64,000 nt of DNA from Duganella fentianensis (GTDB lineage: Bacteria; Pseudomonadota; Gammaproteobacteria; Burkholderiales; Burkholderiaceae_D). Location of the stretch: contig NZ_WWCL01000003.1 in assembly GCF_009857835.1 (NCBI RefSeq), positions 840,509 to 904,508 of the forward strand, read 5' to 3'. Made by a program: the position numbers and the translations under genes. The notes under the pieces are model-generated. The model did no database searches and was not told the origin of the DNA. It was given only the letters and a program-made list of their open reading frames with translations. Below are positions 8,244 to 15,276 of this stretch, in pieces. Positions within the stretch are counted from its first letter, which is position 1; each line of letters starts with the position of its first letter.

Positions 8244-8379
8244 TGATTTGTAGCGACTGAGTCCAGTTCGCACAGATCGCTGATTGATTTTCGGCGCTGT
8301 CCTTATTTGGATAGTAGGGAGCACAGGGTGGGAATGAAAGAGTATTCACTGTGAGAATACAGCTTTGGATCGCAACAAC

Positions 8380-8407
8380 AAAAACGCCACCCTAAGGTGG
8401 CGTTTTT
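8380..8407. terminator. Bidirectional intrinsic terminator, originally downstream of tRNA-Phe
   Basis: Stem CGCCACC (8385-8391), loop CTAA, stem GGTGGCG (8396-8402), flanked by A5 and T5. It is nearly the same as the terminator at 44652-44683 beside the intact second tRNA-Phe, including the spacer to the tRNA end. It therefore marks the ancestral downstream flank of the tRNA-Phe gene into which the island inserted. Confidence 0.85.
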
Positions 8408-8414
8408 GCTTAAT

Positions 8415-8462
8415 TCTTGGTGGCCCGGGGCGGAATTGAACCACCGACACAAGGATTTTCAA
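8415..8462. repeat. Island attachment site, distal copy (direct repeat of 12302-12349)
   Basis: 48 bases match 12302-12349 with one mismatch (T at 8437 for C at 12324). Within it, 8418-8462 is the 3' end of a tRNA-Phe read on the minus strand: CCA end, acceptor strand, T arm, variable loop and part of the anticodon arm. After 8462 the tRNA sequence is lost. This is the usual footprint of integration into a tRNA 3' end. Confidence 0.85.
8418..8462 (-). pseudogene. tRNA-Phe 3' fragment
   Basis: Only the 3' part of a tRNA-Phe is present (CCA through the anticodon region); the 5' half is replaced by unrelated sequence after 8462. It cannot fold into a tRNA. It is the displaced original 3' end of the gene at 12305-12380. 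Confidence 0.85.
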
Positions 8463-8566
8463 AACAAGGCTCTGCCGCACGCGCCAACTCGTTACTTAGG
8501 TCATCAGCAAGATAGCGAGTCTGACGCTGATCACGTAATGCGTCATGGAAGTGTTAGATTGCACCG

Positions 8567-9206
8567 TATTCTGACCCGGAATTTGCATCGAATTCTGACC
8601 CACTCTTCGATTAATTTTTCGGGGTTATGCTGGGATCAGTTTGGTCCTTCGCTCCTTTCCTGTCGTTTGAGTTGAACTGTTCTTAAATCGATAGCTGTCG
8701 TTGCCCGTTTCGATGATATGGCAATGATGGGTGAGTGTGCGTTTGCTAGCTAAGTTGATCCTGTCAGTTTGACCCGCCCGCCATACTCGCGCGAACGCAG
8801 CGACGCGGTCGTAAGAGCCTTCAAAACCCAGTTCCTTTAGTCTTCATGAAGCTGCTTCAAAGTGCGCCGCTGCTTGCGTGCCTTGGCCGCTTCGGTCTTC
8901 AGTAGTCCCGATAGTTGGAAAGCGTACTTGTCGATTGCGCTGGGTGTGCGCCTGTCCGCGTAGGAAGGCTCTATGGTTTCCGATCGCAGATAGCGCCGGA
9001 CAGTGTTTCTTGAGATGCCAAGACGTCTGGCGATTTCTCTTAAGGGGACCTGGTCGCGAATGTGCCAGCGTCGAATAATGCCTAGTAATGCCACGTCGAT
9101 CACTCCAATTCCCCGCTCATTGATGAGAGCAGGATTGTGTCTTAAACGCGGGTCAGTTTCGTGTGCAAATTATGCGGCAAAGTGGGTCAGTTTTGGATGC
9201 AAATCA
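8567..9206 (-). mobile_element. IS21-family element, internally deleted remnant
   Basis: Both ends carry repeated GGGTCAG-N3-6-TGCAAAT-type boxes in inverted orientation: the left end reads ATTCTGACCC and GCATCGAATTCTGACCC (about 8567-8611), the right end GGGTCAGTTT and GGGTCAGTTTTGGATGC (about 9151-9203). Between them are only the 5' part of istA and the 3' part of istB. A full IS21 element is about 2-2.5 kb, so most of the middle is gone. Confidence 0.75.
8625..9103 (-). pseudogene. istA' - 'istB deletion fusion of an IS21-type transposase operon
   Basis: From the ATG at 9103 the protein reads MIDVALLGIIRRWHIRDQ and an IstA helix-turn-helix (LREIARRLGISRNTVRRYL), up to KQLHED where a TAA appears. 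Loss of a single base explains this: in the shifted frame the text continues as KELGFEGSYDRVAAFARVW, normal IstA. At about 8760 IstA stops and the sequence becomes an IstB C-terminus (LTHHCHIIETGNDSYRF, ending KLIPA and a stop at 8625-8627). So istA is frameshifted and fused by deletion to the tail of istB; no active transposase can be made. Confidence 0.82.
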
Positions 9207-9536
9207 ACAGTCCAGCGTTTGACTTCCTCTTCCATAACCATGCTCATGTGATGTCCTTTCCGTATTATCACCTGTGCAGGAATTCACTGGGTCATTACAT
9301 ACCTATGAAGCACTTATTCCTATCACCCCGCAAAGATTGCGGTATTGCAGCCAAAGCAAAGACGTCGATCTGCGTGGATTGCCTTTGTTTGTTAATTCGT
9401 GTGGCTCCGATCTGAATTGAAACAACGACTTGAGGATCTTTTATTCTCTCTTGTTGCGTTCCCAATCCGTTTTTCTCGGTCATGTTAAACAAGCTAGGAG
9501 CAAGAGCCGCAACGGCCACCAAAAACTAATGATGAA
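9207..9536. other. Gene-free stretch inside the island
   Basis: About 330 bases between the IS21 remnant and the helical-protein gene. Short open frames exist on both strands, but none has a ribosome binding site, recognisable protein pattern or consistent codon use. I see no RNA gene or clear repeat in it. Confidence 0.5.
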
Positions 9537-9956
9537 TTAGATATCGATAATTTGATCAGCTGAACGATGCTTTAATTGCTGCATTACCTCGTTAGCCTGC
9601 TTGAGCGGCGATTCGTCGATCATCTTTACAATGAGTGCAAGAGCGGCATCGATCTGTTGATTATTTTGACTGGACATTCCTGCGTCGAGCAATTGAAAAC
9701 ATCGGTCGAAATTTTCCCTTCTCTCGGCAAATGTCATAACAAAATAGTCTCGCAGCAGTTGGGCCTTTTCTCGGATATTCGAGATTTCAATCTCTGCATT
9801 TGCACGGATATGCACGCGCTTCGTGATCTCAGTTTCTCTATGTTGTAAATAACGCTCACGCGCCTTTACGACTTCCAAAAATGCATGAACAAAATTTGTT
9901 GCATCTTGTTTCGATGCTTTTTTTGCAATGTTGTGCAGTGAATTTGGGAAAGCCAT
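9537..9956 (-). CDS. Uncharacterised 139-aa helical protein, second gene of the island operon
   Basis: The ATG at 9956 is chosen because AAAGGA lies about six bases before it; a TTG at 9983 is in frame but lacks a site. The protein (MAFPNSLHNIAKKASKQ...) is almost entirely predicted helix with heptad-like charged stretches (YLQHRETEITKRVHIRANAEIEISNIREKAQLL), no signal peptide and no membrane segment, so it is probably a cytoplasmic coiled-coil or helical bundle. It starts 61 bases after the stop of the 654-aa gene on the same strand, so the two are likely co-transcribed and may act together. I do not recognise a family. Confidence 0.7.
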   Translation of the reverse strand: MAFPNSLHNIAKKASKQDATNFVHAFLEVVKARERYLQHRETEITKRVHIRANAEIEISNIREKAQLLRDYFVMTFAERRENFDRCFQLLDAGMSSQNNQQIDAALALIVKMIDESPLKQANEVMQQLKHRSADQIIDI

Positions 9957-10017
9957 GGCGGTCCTTTTATTATCGGTCGTCAATAGTGGTTACGATAAAA
10001 AATCAGTCGGTAAGTCC

Positions 10018-11982
10018 TTATTTTGAACACTCCGGCTTTGTTGCGGATTTCCCGAATGTTATGGATGTTGGCTTAATATGGTAAAACAGTTGATTGGCTA
10101 TATTTTGATATTTTCCTTGATTGCAATTGAACTGGTTATTTGTGACCCATTCTTCTCCTTCTGTTTCTGCCATACCATCAGCCCATTTTTGGGAGGCTTG
10201 TATCGATGCATTATTTACTAGAAGAATGCCTGCTGTGACTTCAATGAAGTCAAGATGGCGAGCAGCGGTCCAAGAGACAAAAATGGATGGATCGTAAGAA
10301 TTTCCGCAATCTTTTATGCAATCTGCTGAAAAATCTGGAAGGCTCGATAATAAATCTGTAATTTTGCTTATCGTCAGGTCAGACAAGAGAATTTTTCTTG
10401 TGTCGTCAGGGAAGAAACCGTTGGCCTTTGCCTTGCAAGTGGGGCTCATTATTACACTGAGGCCTTCAATACGTTGTTGCTCACCTTGCCCTAAGATGAC
10501 TTTGATCTCACATCCATCGATTTCATAAGTTCTGGCCAAGTTGCCATCTTCAATATATTTTGCGGGGCCTGCCAATTTCTCGAAGTATGGGATGGTCATG
10601 CCGAGTGTCTTTAATTGCACTACGGAGTCGATCAAAGCAGGCTTTTCTTCAATTACTATCTTATTGTCAACTGGGGCCGCTGGTGCTGCGGAAGACACAG
10701 GTTCCAAGATCTGTTGCCTGCCCGGTAAAATTTTAATGTACCAGTACCCAGCCAGTGCGCCCAAGACTACAATGATTGCCATAGATATTGCCGCTACCCG
10801 GCCGACTCTGCCCCGACTATTGTTGTCTGAGTGTTCATCCTCAGTCGCGGATGTGGGTAGTGTATCTTGGGGTGCCTCGCACTCAGGACAGATACGGAAC
10901 AGGGGATTGATGGGCTTTTTGCAGTTAACACACGATTTCAAACTTTCTTCAATACTTTCTACTGCAACTGCGCCTACAATTCTGCAGGCAAACCCCTGCA
11001 TTGCCGCGCCAGTATCATCCAGCAAAGGTTCGCTAACTACGGCCTTGACGGACTTGCCCAATGCAACCAGCGTGGCGAGTCTCTGCTCTCGTTGTTGATT
11101 GAGTTTGGATTGATAATGCTTGCCAAGGATTTTTGCAACCCATCTACGCCAACCTTTGCTTTTCTTTAAATGTCTTTCATAATCAAGTCTGGCGGCAAAA
11201 AAGCGCCGCGTTAGCTCCTCAAGGACAAAGCGGGTATCGCTGATGTTTGCCTGAATCGCATCTAAGAGTAGTGACGGGGTTTGGAGTTCTGCAATTGCGA
11301 CTGATATTTCCGCCTTGTACTCTTCAGCTTTTGTTAGCGCGTCTTCAGCTTTGCTCGCTAGAGTATAACCCGCAATGGCAAGAGCCGGCCCTGCAACTAG
11401 CCCTCCCAGTACCCATGTTCCCCCGGCTATCCCTAAACCACCTGTTGCGAGGCTTCCTCCTCCTAGCCAAGCCAGAGTTGCGTTTGTCGCCGCAGCACCG
11501 GATAAACTGGAGATCGCGGTACCGGTCGAGGCGCTTGCCAGCAGCCCAACTGCACCGTAGGCGCCGAAAGCACCTGCGCTACCTGCGGCCAAGCCATGTG
11601 CCGTGCCAGTACTGATATCCAAGCCGGAAATCTCGGTCAGGGCTCTATCGAAGATGTCGATCTCTTTTACTTCGATAAAGGTTATCTCCTCACTAATGCC
11701 ATTGACGGAGGAACGGGCATTTTTCAGTTGCTGTACGACATAGCCAAGCGTGTCCGTGAAGATTTTCTTCTTCAATTCGCCCAGACTCTCGAGTTCGTAA
11801 TTAACTGAATCCCGCTTCTGGTTAAGTTCCTCGATGCTTCTTCTATATCGGCGCTGAGAGTTTTCCCCGATTTCACGAGCCTCTTCGAATATCTTCTTTG
11901 CGTTCAGACCTTTTTTGAGCCCTAATGCACCAGCAGCAAGAGAAGCCGCTCCTGCGGCTAAGGGGATTAGTGGAAGAACCAT
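10018..11982 (-). CDS. Uncharacterised 654-aa glycine-rich membrane protein with zinc ribbon
   Basis: Layout by residue: hydrophobic N-terminus (3-22), coiled coil (about 25-120), a long Gly/Ala-rich hydrophobic block (126-210, with AHGLAAGSAGAFGAYGAVG and ATLAWLGGGSLATGGLG) resembling glycine-zipper or pore-type segments, a second helical region (210-320), a four-Cys zinc ribbon (CVNC at 351-354 and CPEC at 365-368), one transmembrane helix (about 395-416), and a 240-aa Cys-containing C-terminal domain that would lie across the membrane. No GTPase or nuclease motif is seen. I have seen similar Gly-rich blocks only in uncharacterised proteins, some near defence genes. It is the first gene of the island operon and the main cargo, so an anti-phage or other membrane-active role is possible but unproven. 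Confidence 0.72.
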   Translation of the reverse strand: MVLPLIPLAAGAASLAAGALGLKKGLNAKKIFEEAREIGENSQRRYRRSIEELNQKRDSVNYELESLGELKKKIFTDTLGYVVQQLKNARSSVNGISEEITFIEVKEIDIFDRALTEISGLDISTGTAHGLAAGSAGAFGAYGAVGLLASASTGTAISSLSGAAATNATLAWLGGGSLATGGLGIAGGTWVLGGLVAGPALAIAGYTLASKAEDALTKAEEYKAEISVAIAELQTPSLLLDAIQANISDTRFVLEELTRRFFAARLDYERHLKKSKGWRRWVAKILGKHYQSKLNQQREQRLATLVALGKSVKAVVSEPLLDDTGAAMQGFACRIVGAVAVESIEESLKSCVNCKKPINPLFRICPECEAPQDTLPTSATEDEHSDNNSRGRVGRVAAISMAIIVVLGALAGYWYIKILPGRQQILEPVSSAAPAAPVDNKIVIEEKPALIDSVVQLKTLGMTIPYFEKLAGPAKYIEDGNLARTYEIDGCEIKVILGQGEQQRIEGLSVIMSPTCKAKANGFFPDDTRKILLSDLTISKITDLLSSLPDFSADCIKDCGNSYDPSIFVSWTAARHLDFIEVTAGILLVNNASIQASQKWADGMAETEGEEWVTNNQFNCNQGKYQNIANQLFYHIKPTSITFGKSATKPECSK

Positions 11983-12262
11983 AAATATGACTCCGATTTA
12001 GATCAGACAGACATTGTGGCTGCTGCATTTGCGAAATTGGTTCGTGGTGACAAATGCCGATACCTAATGCGATTCAATTTTAGCTGCATTATGTTGCAAT
12101 TTGGAATTTATTTTGATTCTATGGCCAAACAGAAAAATCTGCTGGAGCGCTTGGTCGATTAGCGCAAGAAATGCAAACACATGTGGCCAAGAGGGGAATT
12201 TACGCGGCGAGCCACTGACACGTTAAAAAGATCGGACTCGGAAAACATATACGCCGGAAACG

Positions 12263-12292
12263 ACGACGCCCACATATAGAAGTGGGCGTCGT
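12263..12292 (-). terminator. Hairpin downstream of tRNA-Phe (island-derived)
   Basis: Perfect 11-bp stem ACGACGCCCAC (12263-12273) with GTGGGCGTCGT (12282-12292) and an 8-base loop. It sits 12 bases past the tRNA 3' end. The T-run on the minus strand is weak. It differs completely from the terminator beside the other tRNA-Phe, as expected if it came with the island. Confidence 0.6.
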
Positions 12293-12301
12293 GTATAAAT
12301 A

Positions 12302-12349
12302 TCTTGGTGGCCCGGGGCGGAATCGAACCACCGACACAAGGATTTTCAA
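12302..12349. repeat. Island attachment site, tRNA-proximal copy
   Basis: 48 bases repeated directly at 8415-8462 with one mismatch. They cover the 3' half of the intact tRNA-Phe, which the incoming element restored. Confidence 0.85.
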
Positions 12350-12380
12350 TCCTCTGCTCTACCAACTGAGCTACCAGGCC
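12305..12380 (-). tRNA. tRNA-Phe (anticodon GAA)
   Basis: On the minus strand the 76 bases fold as a complete cloverleaf: acceptor GGCCTGG with CCGGGCC, D arm GCTC-AGTTGGTA-GAGC, anticodon loop TTGAAAA (GAA), T arm GGTGG-TTCGATTC-CGCC with encoded CCA. It is identical to the copy at 44692-44767. A TATAAT box (12391-12396, minus strand) lies about 10 bases upstream of the gene, with TTGCCA 19 bases before it. Confidence 0.97.
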
Positions 12381-12390
12381 AAGGAGCAAG

Positions 12391-12421
12391 ATTATAGCAG
12401 ACCAACCCCGGGGTTTGGCAA
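12391..12421 (-). promoter_or_regulatory. tRNA-Phe promoter
   Basis: Minus-strand -10 TATAAT (12391-12396) and a TTGCCA -35 (12416-12421), spacer 19. The same TATAAT and its GGTCTGC flank occur before the second tRNA-Phe. Confidence 0.65.
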
Positions 12422-12502
12422 GAGGCAAGTTGCCTATTTTATTGACAGCAATATTTTCGAGGTATAAATTTGTCCTTTTCGCCATATCTTGATGGGACTG
12501 CA

Positions 12503-13903
12503 ATGAAAAAGACTCTCTGCGCGCTGGTAGCGTGCGCTGCCGCAGGCTGGGCTCACGGGGCGGCGCTGACGCCAGTACAGGCGCAGATGCGCGAAATCTA
12601 CCAGGAGCTGGTGGAAACCAACACCACCAACTCCAGTGGTTCTTGCACCGTGGCGGCGCAGAAGATGGCCAAACGGCTCAAACAGGGGGGGTACAAGGAT
12701 AGCGACATGCAGATCATCGTGCCGCCCGGCGGCCCGACCAAGGGCAATCTGGTGGTACGCCTGAAAGGCGATGGTAGCCGCAAGCCTTTGCTGCTGCTGG
12801 CCCACATCGACGTGGTGGAAGCCAACCGTGCCGACTGGGTGCGTGACCCGTTCAAGCTGATCGAGGAAGACGGCGTGTTCTACGCCCGTGGCGCTTCCGA
12901 CGACAAGGCCATGGCGGCTTCCTTTGTGGCGAATATGCTGCGCTACAAGAAAGAGAAGCTGGCGCCCAAGCGCGACGTCATCATGGCGCTGACCTGCGAC
13001 GAAGAGATGGTGCCGACCGAATTCGATGGCGCCGAATACCTGTTCAAGCATCACCGCAAGCTGATCGATGCCGAGATCGCCCTCAACGAAGGTGGCGGCG
13101 GCCTGCTAGATAAGAACGAGAAGCCGGTGCGCCACGGCATACAGGCGGGCGAGAAAATCTACCAGTCCTTCCAGTTCGAAGTGACCAATCCGGGCGGCCA
13201 CAGCTCGGTGCCGCGGCGCGACAACGCCATCTACCGGCTGTCGGAAGGCCTGAGCCGTCTCGGCAAGTTCGACTTTCCGTTCCGTCTGTCGGATGTGACG
13301 CGCGCCTTCTATGAGCGCATGTCCACCATCGAGCAGGGACAGGTGGCCGCCGATATGAAGGCGATCCTGCAGGACCCGCCGGATATGGCCGCGCTGGAGC
13401 GCCTGTACGCGGTCAGCCCGGCACACAACGCCACTGTGCGTACCACCTGTATCGCCACCAAAGTGGAAGCCGGCCATGCCGACAACGCCCAGCCGCAGCG
13501 CGCCCGTGCCAACGTGAATTGCCGCATCCTGCCGCAGGAGACGGTGGCCGAAGTGGAAGCCACGCTGAAGCGCGTGGTAGCCGACGAGCAGATCCGCATT
13601 ACCCGCATAGGCGACGGCCAGGGCGCGCCGATCCCGCCGCTGACCCCGGAGCTGATGACGGCGATCGAGGAAACCAGCAACCAGATGTGGCCCGGCGTGC
13701 CGGTGATCCCCACCATGTCCACCGGCGGTACGGATGGCCGCTTCCTGAATGCGGGCGGGATCTGGACCTATGGCGTGAGCGGCATGTTTGCCGGTCCTGA
13801 AGGCAGCGGTGCGCACGGGTTGAATGAGCACATCCGCGTGAAGTCGCTGTATGACGGGCAGGAGTTCCTGTACCGCCTGGCCAAGCGGCTGGCGACACAA
13901 TAA
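12503..13903 (+). CDS. Secreted M20/M25/M40-family metallopeptidase
   Basis: The ATG at 12503 gives a signal peptide (MKKTLCALVACAAAGWAHG) and a 466-aa protein. Metal motifs of the M20 fold are visible: LLLAHIDVVEANRADWVRDPF (HxD), YARGASDDKAMAA (bridging Asp), MALTCDEEMVP (Glu pair), then the lid domain PGGHSSVPRRDNAIYRL and a C-terminal STGGTDGRFL and GAHGLNEHI. These features suit a dipeptidase or carboxypeptidase acting in the periplasm. It is a single gene bounded by the tRNA region and a strong terminator at 13903-13937; the ribosome binding site is weak. Confidence 0.88.
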   Translation: MKKTLCALVACAAAGWAHGAALTPVQAQMREIYQELVETNTTNSSGSCTVAAQKMAKRLKQGGYKDSDMQIIVPPGGPTKGNLVVRLKGDGSRKPLLLLAHIDVVEANRADWVRDPFKLIEEDGVFYARGASDDKAMAASFVANMLRYKKEKLAPKRDVIMALTCDEEMVPTEFDGAEYLFKHHRKLIDAEIALNEGGGGLLDKNEKPVRHGIQAGEKIYQSFQFEVTNPGGHSSVPRRDNAIYRLSEGLSRLGKFDFPFRLSDVTRAFYERMSTIEQGQVAADMKAILQDPPDMAALERLYAVSPAHNATVRTTCIATKVEAGHADNAQPQRARANVNCRILPQETVAEVEATLKRVVADEQIRITRIGDGQGAPIPPLTPELMTAIEETSNQMWPGVPVIPTMSTGGTDGRFLNAGGIWTYGVSGMFAGPEGSGAHGLNEHIRVKSLYDGQEFLYRLAKRLATQ

Positions 13904-13937
13904 AAAAAACGGCTCGGTATTTACCGAGCCGTTTTTT
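13903..13937. terminator. Bidirectional intrinsic terminator
   Basis: Stem AACGGCTCGGTA with TACCGAGCCGTT around a small loop at about 13919-13922, flanked by A-run and T6. It serves the M20 gene and the convergent amylase-like gene. Confidence 0.88.
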
Positions 13938-13951
13938 CTGGTGCCAGTGCC

Positions 13952-15268
13952 TTATTCGGAGACCAGAATCCGCCAGCGCCATGGCTTGAGCTGGGCCGGA
14001 CCTTCATCACCGGCCAGCTTGTACTTCTGCACATTGCCAGTCAGGTTGACGATCACGCGCACGCTGTTCTTGCCCTGTTCGCGCTTGAAGGCAAACAGCT
14101 GCTCGTTACCCACGTCGAGCATCTGCAGCGGTCCGCCGGCGGCGCCATTCCACAGTGCCGGATTGGCTTTCTTGAGCTGGTTCAGGCCCGTGTAGAAGCC
14201 TTCCAGTTCATAGGTCTTCCATTCGATAGGATCCTTCTCGAAGAATTCCAGGCGTTTTTCCAGACGCGATTCCTGACCGTTGTAGATCATCGGTATGCCG
14301 GGCAGGGTGTAGCTCAGCACCGCCATGGCGCCATAGGCGGGGCCATACAGATCCTTGTCCGTGCCCTGCCACGAGTTGACGTCGTGGTTGGCGGTGAATT
14401 CCAGACGGTAGGCGTCGCGGCCGTAGGTCTTGGGCGGCTTGGCGAGGAAGTTGCGCAGATCGGCAGCATTGGCTTCGCCCTTGCCTATCTTGATCATCAT
14501 GTTACTGAGTGGCCAATCGTAGGTCGCGTCGAAGGCATGCTCGTGCAGGTCGGGCTGATCCCACTCGGCCAGCAGGAACATGGGTTTGATCTTGTTGAGT
14601 TCCGTGCGCAGCTGATTCCAGAATGGCGTCGGAATCAGGCCGGCGGCATCGCAGCGGTAGCCGTCGATGTCGGCCGCGCGCACCCAGTAGGCCATGGCAT
14701 CCGTCATGGCTTTCCACAGCGCCTTGTTGCTGAAATCGAGGCCGATTACATCGGTCCACTCTTCCATTTCGCCCGCTTCGTTCTTGAAGGTGACAGAGTA
14801 GATTTCACCCTTGTCGTTCTTCTTGAACCAGTCCGGATGTTCGCTGGCCCATTTGTTGTCCCACGACGTGTGGTTGCCCACCCAGTCCAGCATCACGCGC
14901 ATGCCCAGTGCGTGTGCCTGCTTCACCAGCTTGCGCAGATCGTCCAGCGTGCCGTAGTCGGGATTCACGCTCAGGTAATCGCGCACAGCATAGTGGCTAC
15001 CCAGACTGCCTTTGCGGTTCTTCTCGCCCAGCGGGTGGATAGGCATCAGCCAGACTGCCTCCACGCCCATGGCTTTCAGGCGCGGCAGCTGCGCCGTGAC
15101 GGCATTCAGCGTACCTTCCTTGCTGAACTGGCGCACGTTCACCTGATAGATGTTGGCGCTGCGCGTCCATGCCGGATGCTTGACGGTGCTGGTTTCGGCA
15201 TGGCTGATGGCCGGCACGGGGCCAAGTAGCAGGGCCGCCAGCGGCAGCAGGGTAGCAAGCTTTTTCAT
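13952..15268 (-). CDS. Secreted GH13 alpha-amylase-family glycosidase
   Basis: 438 aa with a signal peptide (MKKLATLLPLAALLLG...SHA). The GH13 barrel is clear: VNVRQFSKEGTL, AVWLMPIHPLG, VMLDWVGNHTSWD (region I), IDGYRCDAAG with the nucleophile Asp (region II), MFLLAEWDQPD with the acid Glu (region III), and FTANHDVNSW (region IV), plus a short C-terminal beta domain. It should hydrolyse alpha-glucans or maltodextrins outside the cytoplasm. Its stop faces the M20 terminator and its start lies 8 bases after the stop of the S9 gene upstream, so the two are probably one transcript. Confidence 0.9.
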   Translation of the reverse strand: MKKLATLLPLAALLLGPVPAISHAETSTVKHPAWTRSANIYQVNVRQFSKEGTLNAVTAQLPRLKAMGVEAVWLMPIHPLGEKNRKGSLGSHYAVRDYLSVNPDYGTLDDLRKLVKQAHALGMRVMLDWVGNHTSWDNKWASEHPDWFKKNDKGEIYSVTFKNEAGEMEEWTDVIGLDFSNKALWKAMTDAMAYWVRAADIDGYRCDAAGLIPTPFWNQLRTELNKIKPMFLLAEWDQPDLHEHAFDATYDWPLSNMMIKIGKGEANAADLRNFLAKPPKTYGRDAYRLEFTANHDVNSWQGTDKDLYGPAYGAMAVLSYTLPGIPMIYNGQESRLEKRLEFFEKDPIEWKTYELEGFYTGLNQLKKANPALWNGAAGGPLQMLDVGNEQLFAFKREQGKNSVRVIVNLTGNVQKYKLAGDEGPAQLKPWRWRILVSE

Positions 15269-15276
15269 GGGTCTCC

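Larger units (their letters stand above)
8463..12301. mobile_element. tRNA-Phe-integrated genomic island (3.8 kb, no integrase left)
   Basis: The stretch lies between the two copies of the tRNA-Phe 3' end. Upstream and downstream flanks of a second tRNA-Phe copy (44654-44806) match the outer flanks of this interval, which shows what the uninterrupted locus looked like. Inside are a deleted IS21-type element (about 8567-9206), 330 bases without a gene, a minus-strand two-gene operon (9537-11982) and a hairpin at 12263-12292 that now ends the tRNA transcript. Base composition is clearly more AT-rich than the chromosome around it. No integrase gene is recognisable, so the element is either decayed or was moved in trans. 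Confidence 0.78.

Noticed and set aside
8418..8462. A third functional tRNA-Phe
   Set aside because: Only the 3' half is present; the 5' half cannot pair, so it is an attachment-site remnant.
8397..8675. Plus-strand frame running through the tRNA fragment and IS end
   Set aside because: It is made of tRNA complement and IS21 end repeats, not protein-coding sequence.
10018..11982. Dynamin-like GTPase for the 654-aa island protein
   Set aside because: The membrane-type build suggested it, but there is no Walker A (GxxxxGKS/T) or other GTPase motif.
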